A stretch of 64,000 bases of DNA from an uncultured Eubacteriales bacterium (GTDB lineage Bacteria > Bacillota > Clostridia > Oscillospirales > UMGS1783). The stretch lies in the NCBI GenBank assembly GCA_934456365.1, contig CAKSHC010000003.1, forward strand, positions 139,884-203,883. The letters are read 5' to 3'. The position numbers and the translations under genes are program-made. The notes beneath the pieces were generated by a model. It did not search any database. It worked only from the letters and a program-made list of their open reading frames with translations, and was not told the DNA's origin. Positions 22,420-30,454 of this stretch are shown here, one piece after another (position 1 is the stretch's first letter; every line of letters starts with the position of its first letter).

Positions 22420-22964
22420 TTACAGATCGAGAAAAATTCCTCTTCTTCTGTTATAGATGCTAATGTGGTATAACTGGGTAAAAATAAGCGATTTTAATTT
22501 TTCGACCTCTTCTTGTTGGTATGAGTTGTCATACTCCTTTTTTAGATAGCCGTTGTCCAAAGCACGAATGTAATGAGAAATTGTTTCGATCAACACTTTT
22601 TTTGATTAGAAAACTCCTCCTGGGGAAAGAGCATTTTTCCTCGTTTTTCTGATATATGGAAGACATTTTTATTGAGAAAGGCGCGCAGATTCTTTGGAAG
22701 AGAAATGCTCAAATTCTTGTTATCTTTCGGATATTTGTTTTCGTCCAGATAACGACGATAATGAGAGTCATCCTGATTTTTTGAGCAAGGCTGGTCTGAA
22801 AAAAAGTCGGATAGAGCGCGCATATACAGCGCTGTGCAAGTAATCCAAAGATTTTGCCGGGTATCTCCTTCGGGATAGGAAAAAGAACACAGATACAGGA
22901 ACAAATAGAATTCGTTGAATATCTGGACAAAGGGGTTATCACAGGTGTCTAATGTTTGGCCCAT
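22420..22964 (-). CDS. AT-rich gene read in two frames through a -1 frameshift signal, unknown
   Basis: The zero frame from ATG 22964 runs 124 codons to TGA 22590-22592 (NQKKC). Its last sense codons are CAA AAA AAG, which contain the slippery heptamer A AAA AAG (22596-22602) in the right phase. A -1 slip continues GTG TTG ATC and gives 58 more sensible residues (ETISHYIRALDNGYLKKEYDN) to TAA 22420-22422, total 181. AGGAGGAG lies 10 bases upstream of the A7 run, like the dnaX stimulator. The gene is far more AT-rich than its surroundings, so foreign. FLNKNVFHISEKRG weakly recalls a common small helical family with an N-K-x3-H pattern; no function is claimed. Confidence 0.7.
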
Positions 22965-23024
22965 TTTTTACCTTTCATGAAGACATAGCGGGCCGGGCGC
23001 GAAGCGCCTGGGCTGCTTTTTTTG

Positions 23025-23678
23025 TTAGCGGAGGTCGCAGGCGGCGGCGCGGCGGCAGGAGAGGCGGTAGGCGCGCCAGATGAGCAGGGCGGAGAGGAGG
23101 GCGAGGGCCGCGGCGGCGAGGGCGCGCAGGGGGAGCGTTTGGGGATCGAGGGAGCCGAGGGCGGCGAGGCCGGGGAAATGGGGGAGGGCTTCGGCGGCGG
23201 CGACGACGGCGAGAGAAACGAGGATGAAGCGGACGAAGGGCATGCCGAAGCGTTCGCCGGTGCGGAAGAAGCCGGCGAGGAAGACGCGGAAGAAGAGGGC
23301 GATCATGAGGAGGGACGCGCCGAAGAAGAAGAGGTTGGGAGGCAGGAGGGGGTTGGTGCTGTAGGGCGGGTTTGCCTGCCAGAGGAGGCGCAGGGCGGCG
23401 AAGGCCGCCTGGAGCAGGAGGCCGACGGCGAGGTAGGCGCCGGAGAAGGCGAATTTACCGCGCACGATCCCGTTTTTGGGCAGGGGGAGGAGGGCGGTGA
23501 AGAGGAGGTCGTGGGTTTCGCGGACGGTTTGGAAGGACTGGAAGACGCCGAAGGCGAGGAAGTAGGTGGAGATGAGGATGGGATAGCCGGGGATGAGGAC
23601 CATGGCGGCGGCGAGCAGGAAGAGATAGGCATAGGGGGCGGCGAAGAGGCGCAGCTCCTTAAAGAGAAGATTTTTCAT
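23025..23678 (-). CDS. ABC-2 type membrane permease
   Basis: 217 residues with about six hydrophobic segments (AYLFLLAAAMVLIPGYPILI near the start). The block FQTVRETHDLLFTALLPLPKNGIVRGK is typical of ABC-2 permeases of the small immunity or antibiotic-export type. It overlaps the ATPase gene by 20 bases and would form an exporter with it. The substrate is unknown. Confidence 0.85.
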   Translation of the reverse strand: MKNLLFKELRLFAAPYAYLFLLAAAMVLIPGYPILISTYFLAFGVFQSFQTVRETHDLLFTALLPLPKNGIVRGKFAFSGAYLAVGLLLQAAFAALRLLWQANPPYSTNPLLPPNLFFFGASLLMIALFFRVFLAGFFRTGERFGMPFVRFILVSLAVVAAAEALPHFPGLAALGSLDPQTLPLRALAAAALALLSALLIWRAYRLSCRRAAACDLR

Positions 23679-24507
23679 ATTTGGCCTCCGAAAAGAGAAG
23701 GATTTCCTCGAGGTCGGCTTTGCGGGCGCCGGGGAAGAGGGATTGGGCTTTGGCGGGGATGAGGGCTTCGGATTCGCCGCCGCGGGTCAGGGACGAGAGG
23801 ACGGCTTTTTCCGCTTCGGGAGAAAGGGCGGCGGGCAGGGGGGCGACGCAATAGGCTTCGCGCAGGGAATGGACCGACTCGTCGAGGCAGAGGCGGCCGC
23901 GGGAGAGCAGGAGGACGCGCTCGGCGGCGCGGTCGATGTCGGTGAGGATATGTGTGGAATAGAGGATGGCGACGCCGTTTTGGGCTTCTTTTGCGAAGAG
24001 GGCGACGACCTCCTCGCGGGAGAAGGGGTCGAGGCCGGAGGTGGGCTCGTCGAGCAGGAGCAGGCGGGCGCCGCGGGAGAGGGCGAGGGCGAGCTGGAAT
24101 TTGATCTTCATGCCGGTGGAGAGCTGGGAGGGGGATTTTTTCTCATCGAGGCCGAAGCTTTGGCAATAGCCCTTCCATTTTTCCTCGTTCCAATCGGGGA
24201 AGAAGCGGGCGAGGACGGCGGCCTGGGCGCCGATGGGGGTGCGGGGGTAGCAGACGGCGTCGCCGCTGGCGAAGCCGACGGTGGACGGCAGGGCGACTCC
24301 GGGCGTTTGCTCGGCGCCGAAGAAGGAGACCGAGCCGGCATCCTTCCGGGCGAGGCCCAGGAGGGAGCGGAGGGTGGTGGTTTTGCCGGCTCCGTTTCTT
24401 CCGACAAAGCCGACGATCTCGCCCTCGCCGATCGAGAAGGAGAGGGGGCCGAGGGAGAAGGAGGGGTAGGCCTTTTCGAGGCCCTGGACGAGCAGGGGTT
24501 CATTCAT
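23659..24507 (-). CDS. ABC transporter ATP-binding protein
   Basis: 282 residues. Walker A is GRNGAGKTT (residues 36-44), the signature is LSTGMK, Walker B is RLLLLDEPTSGLD, and the switch His is in YSTHILTD. The C-terminal 60 residues are a family-specific tail. It sits between AbrB and the permease with overlapping ends, an operon plan seen for small-molecule or peptide efflux and self-protection systems. Confidence 0.93.
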   Translation of the reverse strand: MNEPLLVQGLEKAYPSFSLGPLSFSIGEGEIVGFVGRNGAGKTTTLRSLLGLARKDAGSVSFFGAEQTPGVALPSTVGFASGDAVCYPRTPIGAQAAVLARFFPDWNEEKWKGYCQSFGLDEKKSPSQLSTGMKIKFQLALALSRGARLLLLDEPTSGLDPFSREEVVALFAKEAQNGVAILYSTHILTDIDRAAERVLLLSRGRLCLDESVHSLREAYCVAPLPAALSPEAEKAVLSSLTRGGESEALIPAKAQSLFPGARKADLEEILLFSEAKYEKSSL

Positions 24508-24721
24508 GCTCTTCTTCCTCCTCGCTGCCGAACATTTTGGTAAAGAGGGTGGAGGTATCGCTGGCGGGCAGGATGGCCATGCCCTTCTTTTTATCGCCGA
24601 GCAGGATCAGCGAATCGCCCGGGGCGATCTCGAAGAGGTCGCGGAAGGCTTTGGGGATGACGATCTGGCCTTTTTCGCCGACCGTGACGGCGGCGGCGCA
24701 TTTATTTTTCTGGGGGCGCAT
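24500..24721 (-). CDS. SpoVT/AbrB-type DNA-binding protein
   Basis: 73 residues with the swapped-hairpin AbrB domain: AAVTVGEKGQIVIPKAFRDLFEIAPGDSLILLGD. It ends in an acidic tail (GSEEEEEHE). ATG 24721 follows AAGGAGG; the frame upstream crosses the promoter. It is the first gene of the ABC operon and probably represses it. Confidence 0.9.
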   Translation of the reverse strand: MRPQKNKCAAAVTVGEKGQIVIPKAFRDLFEIAPGDSLILLGDKKKGMAILPASDTSTLFTKMFGSEEEEEHE

Positions 24722-24758
24722 GGTATGATGAATCCTCCTTGTGGGAAAAGTTATACTT

Positions 24759-24786
24759 ATTATACTGCGATTTTGGAAAAAGTCAA
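24759..24786 (-). promoter_or_regulatory. abrB-ABC operon promoter
   Basis: TTGACT (24781-24786) and TATAAT (24759-24764) on the minus strand, spacer 16 bases. A possible weak plus-strand -10, TAGAAT, near 24811 lies before the phage cassette. Confidence 0.8.
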
Positions 24787-24843
24787 GTTTAACTGACTTT
24801 GCTATTTGGTAGAATGGGGGCACGCTGGAGGGAGGGGAAGCGG

Positions 24844-25110
24844 ATGAAGAGAGCGGACGGACGGGAGCGGCTGCGGCGGGCTTTTTCGGAGGTGATGCCG
24901 CTGGCGTTGAGCGAGGAAGCGGCGGCGGAGGTATGCTCGGCGTTTGCCAAGGCGCCGAAGAAGATGACGGTGGCACAGGCAATCGCGATGGCGCAGGTCA
25001 AGAAGGCGCTGACGGGGGACAGCAAGGCCTATGAGACGATCCGGCAGACCCTGACGGAGGAAGGCGGGGAGCCGGGCGGGGTGTGCGTGGAGGTGGAAGA
25101 GCTTTCATGA
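24844..25110 (+). CDS. Probable phage terminase small subunit
   Basis: 88 residues, basic N-terminus (MKRADGRERLRRAFSEVM) and a helical part KMTVAQAIAMAQVKKALTGDSKAYETIRQTL. This resembles the KMT-x-EA-I-x-x-AQ-x-x-KALKGD motif in small terminase-like proteins of many phages. ATG 24844 follows GGGAGGGG; a longer frame to 24799 crosses the putative promoter. The stop overlaps the large terminase start (ATGA). It would recognise the DNA to be packaged. Confidence 0.7.
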   Translation: MKRADGRERLRRAFSEVMPLALSEEAAAEVCSAFAKAPKKMTVAQAIAMAQVKKALTGDSKAYETIRQTLTEEGGEPGGVCVEVEELS

Positions 25111-26444
25111 GGATCACGGTGACGCCGCGGCAGAAGGCCTTTTTGAATACGGAGGCTTTTGAGGTTTTATACGGCGGCGCGGCGGGCGGGGGCAAGAGCT
25201 ACGGGCAGGCGGTGGACGCGCTTTTGTATGCTCTGCGGTATCCGGGGTCGCGGCAGCTGGTTCTGCGGCGAACCTATCCGGAGCTGGAGCGGTCGCTTTT
25301 GCGGGTGGTCTGGGAGCTTTATCCGCGCACGGCGTTTCGCTATCTGGCGTCGCGGCACGAGGGGCGGTTTACCAACGGGAGCGTGGTGGAATTTGCGAGC
25401 CTGGAGGGGGAGCGGGACGTTTACAAATTTCAGAGCGCGGAATACGATGTGGTGCGGTTTGACGAGCTGACGCATTTTACCGAGGAGATGTATCTTTACC
25501 TTTTATCGCGCATCCGGGGCACGAACGGATACCCGAAGGCGGTCAAGAGCACAAGCAATCCGGGCGGGGTGGGGCACTCCTTTGTGAAGGCGCGTTTTAT
25601 TGATCCGGCGCCGCCGGGGGAGGAATTCGGGCCGGCGGGGGCGCGGCGGATCTTTCTGCCGGCGACGGTGGCGGACAATCCCTTTTTGCAGAAAAGCGAT
25701 CCCTATTACGAGGAGCGGCTGCGGCTTTTGCCCGAGCGGGAGCGGCGGGCGTTGCTGGAGGGGTGCTGGGATTTGTTTGAGGGGCAGTACTTTACCGAGT
25801 TTGACCGGGGGGTGCATGTGGTGGAGCCCTTTGAGATTCCGGGGCACTGGCGGCGGTACCGGAGCCTGGACTACGGGCTGGACATGCTGGCCTGTTTGTT
25901 CGTGGCTTTGGACGAACGGGGGCGGGCGTATGTTTACCGGGAGATTTACGAGCCGGATCTGATCGTGTCCAAAGCGGCGGGGCGGATTCTGGAGCAGACG
26001 CGCGAGCCGATCCGGGAGACCTTTGCGCCGCCGGATCTTTGGGCGCGCCAACGCGAGACGGGGCGCAGCAGCGCGGAGATCTTCGCATCCTGCGGGGTGC
26101 CGCTTTGCCGGGCGCAGAGCGCGCGGGAGAGCGGGTGGCTGGAGGTGAAGGAATGGCTGGCGATCAAGACGGGGGAGCAGGGGGAGCGGACGGCGGATCT
26201 GAAGATCTTTTCCGGCTGCCGCAATCTGATCCGCACGCTGCCGGCGCTGCTGACCGATCCTGCGAATCCGAACGACGCGGCGCGCACGCCGCACGAGCTG
26301 ACCCATGCGCCCGACGCGCTGCGGTATTTTCTGGCGGGGCGGCCGCGGCCGGCGCGAGTGCGGGCGCAGGCGGCGCCTTCGTTTTTTACCCCGAAAAGAA
26401 CCGGCGATGCGCTGGGGCGGGGAGAGAGGATACGGGTGGTATGA
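25107..26444 (+). CDS. Phage terminase large subunit
   Basis: The DNA-packaging motor, 445 residues. Walker A is GGAAGGGKS (residues 23-31), Walker B-like DVVRFDELTHF, coupling motif STSNPGG. The nuclease domain starts at RYRSLDYGLDMLACL with the first metal Asp, and ends with HELTHAPDALRYFL. The gene is full length and intact. It overlaps both neighbours by four bases. Confidence 0.95.
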   Translation: MRITVTPRQKAFLNTEAFEVLYGGAAGGGKSYGQAVDALLYALRYPGSRQLVLRRTYPELERSLLRVVWELYPRTAFRYLASRHEGRFTNGSVVEFASLEGERDVYKFQSAEYDVVRFDELTHFTEEMYLYLLSRIRGTNGYPKAVKSTSNPGGVGHSFVKARFIDPAPPGEEFGPAGARRIFLPATVADNPFLQKSDPYYEERLRLLPERERRALLEGCWDLFEGQYFTEFDRGVHVVEPFEIPGHWRRYRSLDYGLDMLACLFVALDERGRAYVYREIYEPDLIVSKAAGRILEQTREPIRETFAPPDLWARQRETGRSSAEIFASCGVPLCRAQSARESGWLEVKEWLAIKTGEQGERTADLKIFSGCRNLIRTLPALLTDPANPNDAARTPHELTHAPDALRYFLAGRPRPARVRAQAAPSFFTPKRTGDALGRGERIRVV

Positions 26445-26548
26445 GAAGGATCTGGAGGAAGCTTTTCCGGCGGCTGCGCAGGCGGCGGACATCGGAGGCG
26501 GCGCAGCTTCTGCGCCGGATCGACGAATACACGGGAGGTTTGCGATGA
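26441..26548 (+). CDS. 35-residue arginine-rich protein between terminase and portal
   Basis: ATG 26441 overlaps the terminase stop (ATGA) and its own stop overlaps the portal start (ATGA). The product is very basic (RRIWRKLFRRLRRRRTSEAA). It keeps translation coupled from terminase to portal and may be only a coupling frame, or a small nucleic-acid-binding peptide. Confidence 0.5.
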   Translation: MRRIWRKLFRRLRRRRTSEAAQLLRRIDEYTGGLR

Positions 26549-28113
26549 GAGAGGCAACGACGGAGATCTGGAAGCGGTTTGAGAGCGGGCAGGAGCATCA
26601 CCGGCGCCTGGGGCTTTACGAGAAGAGCGCGCGGGCTTACCGGTTTTTCCTGGGCGATCAATGGTACGGCATGAGCGAGGCGGGGCGGGAATTGCCCGTG
26701 ATGAACATTGTGGCGCCGACCATCAAGAACAAGGTGGCGACGGTGGCGCAGGGGCAGGTGAGCATTCACTATCTGCCGATCGGCGGCGCGGGAGCTGCGC
26801 GGGCGGAGAGCGCGGCGCTTTGCGAGCGGCTGGGCGAGCTGGCGGCCTCGAACTGGGAGCGGTTCAAGATGGATTCGCTTTGCTGGCAGGTGGTGAAAAA
26901 TGCGGCGATCACGGGCGAGAGCTATCTTTATTTCTACGACGAGGACGGGCGCGCGGAGGTTTTGGAGAACACGAGCGTTTACCTCGGGGACGAGCAATGC
27001 CGGGATCTGCAGAAGCAGCCCTATATTCTGATCGCCGAGCGCCGGAGGGTGCGCGAGGTGCGCGAGTTTGCGCGCCGGTGCGGAGTGGACGAGGCGGAGG
27101 TCGAGCGGATCGTGGGCGACCGGGAGGTGGAGCTTCTGCCGTCCGAGCAGGCGCGGGGCGAGGTGGCCGACGGCGAGGGCAAGGTGACGGTGGTTTTGTG
27201 CCTGGAGAAGGATGAGCGGGGGATCGTGCATCTTTCGCGCGCGACGCGGCAGGCGGTGGTGCAGCCGGACACGGCGCTTTATCAGACGGACCACAGGGGC
27301 CGGGTGCTCGGCGGGGTGGAGCTTTATCCTTTGGCGGGATTTGTTTGGAACCGGGTGCCGGGGAGCGCGCGGGGTGCGGGCGAGGCCGAGGCGCTGATCG
27401 CCAACCAGCTGGAGATCAACAAGACGCTGGCGCGGCGGGCGGTGGCGGTGAAGACCTTTGCGTTTCCGCGACTGATCTACGACCGCGACCGGCTGGAGAA
27501 TCCGGAGGCGCTCGACGAGGTCGGGGCGCCGGTGGCGGTGGAGAACCTGGGCGGCGGGAGCGTGGGGGAGATGATCTCCTATCTTTCGCCCTCGCCGATT
27601 TCGGGCGCGGCCGAGGCTTTATCGAACGAGCTTGTGCAGCTGACGCGCGAGCTGGCGGGCGCGGGGGACGCGGCGGTAGGAAGTGTGAACCCCGAGAAGG
27701 CGAGCGGCGCGGCGATCTTGGCTGTGCGGGATCTGGCGCAGCTGCCGCTTTCCGAGCAGGCGGCGGATTTCCGGCAATTCTGCGAGGATGTGGCGGCGAT
27801 CTGGCTGGAGCGCTGGAGGCTGTATCATCCCGAGGGGGTTTTGGTGACCGACCGGGAGGGGGAGCAGTCTCTTTTGAGCGCCGAGGCTTTGGCGGGGCTT
27901 TCGGCGGGGATCCGGGTGGAGGTTTCGAGCCAGTCGCCTTACTCTCTGTATGCCGAGCAGCAGGCTCTGGACAATCTTTTCTCGGCGGGGGCATTGAGCT
28001 TTGAGGAGTATGTTTCCTTGCTTTCGCCCGCGGCGGCTTTACCGAAGGCCAAGCTGGAGGAGGTTTTACGAGCCCGAAGGGCTTTTGAAAACATCGCGGT
28101 CCCAACCGCGTAA
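26545..28113 (+). CDS. Phage portal protein, P22-like
   Basis: 522 residues. Portal features of the podovirus P22 type: WYGMSEAGRELPVMNIVAPTIKNKVATV near the N-terminus, the middle RLIYDRDRLENPEALDEVG, and NPEKASGAAILAVRDLAQLPL near the C-terminal helices. The portal forms the DNA entry ring at one capsid vertex. The start ATG 26545 is in an ATGA overlap; upstream codons in this frame lie in terminase. No break is visible. Confidence 0.88.
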   Translation: MREATTEIWKRFESGQEHHRRLGLYEKSARAYRFFLGDQWYGMSEAGRELPVMNIVAPTIKNKVATVAQGQVSIHYLPIGGAGAARAESAALCERLGELAASNWERFKMDSLCWQVVKNAAITGESYLYFYDEDGRAEVLENTSVYLGDEQCRDLQKQPYILIAERRRVREVREFARRCGVDEAEVERIVGDREVELLPSEQARGEVADGEGKVTVVLCLEKDERGIVHLSRATRQAVVQPDTALYQTDHRGRVLGGVELYPLAGFVWNRVPGSARGAGEAEALIANQLEINKTLARRAVAVKTFAFPRLIYDRDRLENPEALDEVGAPVAVENLGGGSVGEMISYLSPSPISGAAEALSNELVQLTRELAGAGDAAVGSVNPEKASGAAILAVRDLAQLPLSEQAADFRQFCEDVAAIWLERWRLYHPEGVLVTDREGEQSLLSAEALAGLSAGIRVEVSSQSPYSLYAEQQALDNLFSAGALSFEEYVSLLSPAAALPKAKLEEVLRARRAFENIAVPTA

Positions 28114-28125
28114 CAAGGAGGAGCT

Positions 28126-28668
28126 ATGGAGGAAAGACAGGAAGCGGCGGTCGGACAGGAAGAGGGAACGGCCTTCGCCGGGGCTGGAGAAAAGGGCGCG
28201 CCGCAGAGCGCGCAGGCCAACGCGCGCTTTGCGGCCATGCGCCGGGACAAGGAGCGGGCCGAGGCGCAGCTAAAGAGCCTGCAGCGGGATCTGAGCGACC
28301 GGGAGGGGCTTTTGGAGGAAACGCGGGCCTTGCGCTCGTTTCGCGACCGGACCCTTCTGGAGCGGGATCTGGAGGCCATCCGGGAGGAGCATCCCGAGGC
28401 GGCGCAGACGATCGGCGAGCTGCCGGAGGAATTTCTGCGGATCATGGCGACGGGGCAGGTGGACGCCGTGACGGGCTGGGAGATCATGCTGGCGGCGCAG
28501 AGCCGGAGGCGGGCGGTGGCGCCCGTGGCGCCGGGCGAGCTGGGGCAGGCAGGGGGCGAGAAGGATTTTTACTCGCCCGAAGAGGTGGATCGGCTGAAAA
28601 AAGAGGATTTTGAGAGAGATCCGCAATTATTGAAGGTTGTGGAGCGGTCCATGACCAAATGGAGGTAA
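28126..28668 (+). CDS. Phage scaffolding protein
   Basis: 180 residues, charged and helical (RFAAMRRDKERAEAQLKSLQRDLSDREGLLEE), located between portal and capsid where scaffolds stand. The C-terminal DPQLLKVVERSMTKWR is basic and short, as in other scaffolds that bind the inside of the coat. ATG follows AAGGAGGAGCT. Confidence 0.82.
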   Translation: MEERQEAAVGQEEGTAFAGAGEKGAPQSAQANARFAAMRRDKERAEAQLKSLQRDLSDREGLLEETRALRSFRDRTLLERDLEAIREEHPEAAQTIGELPEEFLRIMATGQVDAVTGWEIMLAAQSRRRAVAPVAPGELGQAGGEKDFYSPEEVDRLKKEDFERDPQLLKVVERSMTKWR

Positions 28669-28672
28669 AAAA

Positions 28673-29488
28673 ATGGCTTATTCGAATTTCAAAAAGACGG
28701 TTTGGAGCAATCACATCCAGCGCGCACTGGAGAAGGCCTGTGTGCTGGTGGAGGACTGCAACCGCGAGTTTGAGGGCGAGGCGAAGAACGGGGCCCGTGT
28801 GAAGATCTTGGGGGTGACCCGTCCGACCATCGGGACCTATGCCGGCACGGACATCGGCGCGCCCGAGGAGGTGAGCGACAGCTCGGTGATGCTGGAGATC
28901 GACCAGGCGAAGTTTTTCAACTTCGGGGTGGACGATGTGGACAAGGCGCAGTCGGTGGAGGGGCTTCTGCCGGCGCTTCTGGAGGAGAGCGCGGCCGGGC
29001 TGGCGCAGGCGCGCGACAGCTATGTTGCCTCTCTGGCGGTGAACGCGGGCAAGGTTTTCGCTTCGGCCTCGGTGACCACGGCGGCTGCGGCCAAGCAGGC
29101 GGTGGACGCGGCCTTTACCTGGCTGTGGAGCAAGGATGTGAAGGTGACCGACGAGGTGGTGATCGATGTGACCCCGTGGTTTTACAACCTTTTCAAGGAC
29201 GCTCTGACGACTCTTTACACCGACAATGTGGAGCTTCTGCGCCGCGGGATCGTGGGGATGTACAACGGGGCGATGGTGAAGATCTCGAACAATCTTCACA
29301 ACGACGGCACCGACGATTATCTGATGGTGCGCACCCGCCGCGCGGTGGCCTTTGCCGGGCAGATCAGCGAGACCGAGGCCTACCGTCCGGCTGGGAGATT
29401 CCAGGACGCGGTGAAGGGGTTGGATGTGTACGGCGCCAAGGTGGTGCGCCCCAACGAGATGGCGGCCATTAAGGTCCACAACTCTTAA
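28673..29488 (+). CDS. Phage major capsid protein
   Basis: 271 residues, beginning AYSNFKKTVWSNHIQRALEK, with the block DVTPWFYNLFKDALTTLYTDNVELLRRGIVGMYNG and the C-terminal YRPAGRFQDAVKGLDVYGAKVVRPNEMA typical of HK97-fold coat proteins. It follows the scaffold by four bases with a perfect ribosome site (GGAGGT), in keeping with high expression. Confidence 0.88.
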   Translation: MAYSNFKKTVWSNHIQRALEKACVLVEDCNREFEGEAKNGARVKILGVTRPTIGTYAGTDIGAPEEVSDSSVMLEIDQAKFFNFGVDDVDKAQSVEGLLPALLEESAAGLAQARDSYVASLAVNAGKVFASASVTTAAAAKQAVDAAFTWLWSKDVKVTDEVVIDVTPWFYNLFKDALTTLYTDNVELLRRGIVGMYNGAMVKISNNLHNDGTDDYLMVRTRRAVAFAGQISETEAYRPAGRFQDAVKGLDVYGAKVVRPNEMAAIKVHNS

Positions 29489-29499
29489 GGAGGCGCAAA

Positions 29500-29826
29500 A
29501 TGGCTCAGATCAAGGGAGATCGGATCGGGCGCGGGGCGGCTTTCGCCCTGTCCGAGGGCACGGCCTTGAGCACGGCCGGGGCGGCGCTGCCGGACTGGGG
29601 CGACGAGGGCCGGGTGGTGCTTCTGAAAAACGCCGGAGAGGCGGCTGCGACGGTGACGGTGGCGGCGGGCGACGAGGAGATCTTCGGCTCACGGGAGCTG
29701 AGCGTTTCGATCGCGGCCGGGAAGGAAGCGGCTCTGGTTTTGGAGAGCGGGCCGCACCGCCGCGCGGGCGGCATTCTGCTCAAGGGGCCGGCCGGGGTGA
29801 CGGCGCGGGTTCTGCTTTTGGGCTGA
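29500..29826 (+). CDS. Small beta-rich phage protein, possible capsid decoration
   Basis: 108 residues, predicted all-beta (RVVLLKNAGEAAATVTVAAGDE; ALVLESGPHRRAGGILLKG). Its place right after the capsid gene and its size fit a decoration or head fibre protein. No family is recognised with certainty. A small GC-rich hairpin lies downstream (29840-29857). Confidence 0.6.
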   Translation: MAQIKGDRIGRGAAFALSEGTALSTAGAALPDWGDEGRVVLLKNAGEAAATVTVAAGDEEIFGSRELSVSIAAGKEAALVLESGPHRRAGGILLKGPAGVTARVLLLG

Positions 29827-29881
29827 CGGCGCGGGTGAGGGGGCGAGCCTTCGCCCCTTCCCGAGCAAAAGGAGGGGTAGT

Positions 29882-30454
29882 TTGAGCAAGACATGGGGGC
29901 AGGTGCGGGGCGAGATCCTGCGCCTGGGCGGCGAGGACGCGGGGGTTTACGAGCGGTGTCCGGAGCTGTTTTTTGAGGCGGTGAACCGGGCGGCGGGCGT
30001 GGTGAGCGCTCTGGTTTGCCCGGAGGTGGGCCGGGGGCGGATCCTGCTTTCGGCAAAAGAGGGCTGGGAGGAGGTCGATCCCTTCTCGTTTGCGCGCTAC
30101 GGCGGGCTTTACGGGGACAAGCCGGTTGTTTTTTCCGGGGGGCGGGAGGTTCCTCTGTATGAGGAGCTGAGCGACGGGAAGCTTTGCTTTGCGCCGGGGC
30201 AGGCGGGAGAGGTTCTGGTCTTTTACCGCAAAGAGCCGGTGGCGGTGACGGCGCAGACGGGCGACGGCGAGGAGCTGGGGCTTTCTTACGAGGCGGGGCT
30301 TCTGGTGCCGCTTTTGGCGGCCTTTTATGTGTGGGAAGACGAGGACGAGCGCAAGGCGCTGCTTTACCGCAACGACTACGAGGATCTGCGGGCGGCGATC
30401 CTGGCCCGCCGCGGACGGCGGGCGCGGGTGATGAAGGAGGCGCGGCATGGCTAA
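29882..30454 (+). CDS. Phage head-tail connector/adaptor protein
   Basis: 190 residues, helical at both ends (WGQVRGEILRLGGEDAGVYER; EDLRAAILARRGRRARVMKE) with a beta middle, a layout like connector proteins that lengthen the portal. The start is TTG 29882 behind AAAGGAGGGG. It overlaps the next gene by eight bases. The assignment rests mainly on order and size. Confidence 0.6.
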   Translation: MSKTWGQVRGEILRLGGEDAGVYERCPELFFEAVNRAAGVVSALVCPEVGRGRILLSAKEGWEEVDPFSFARYGGLYGDKPVVFSGGREVPLYEELSDGKLCFAPGQAGEVLVFYRKEPVAVTAQTGDGEELGLSYEAGLLVPLLAAFYVWEDEDERKALLYRNDYEDLRAAILARRGRRARVMKEARHG

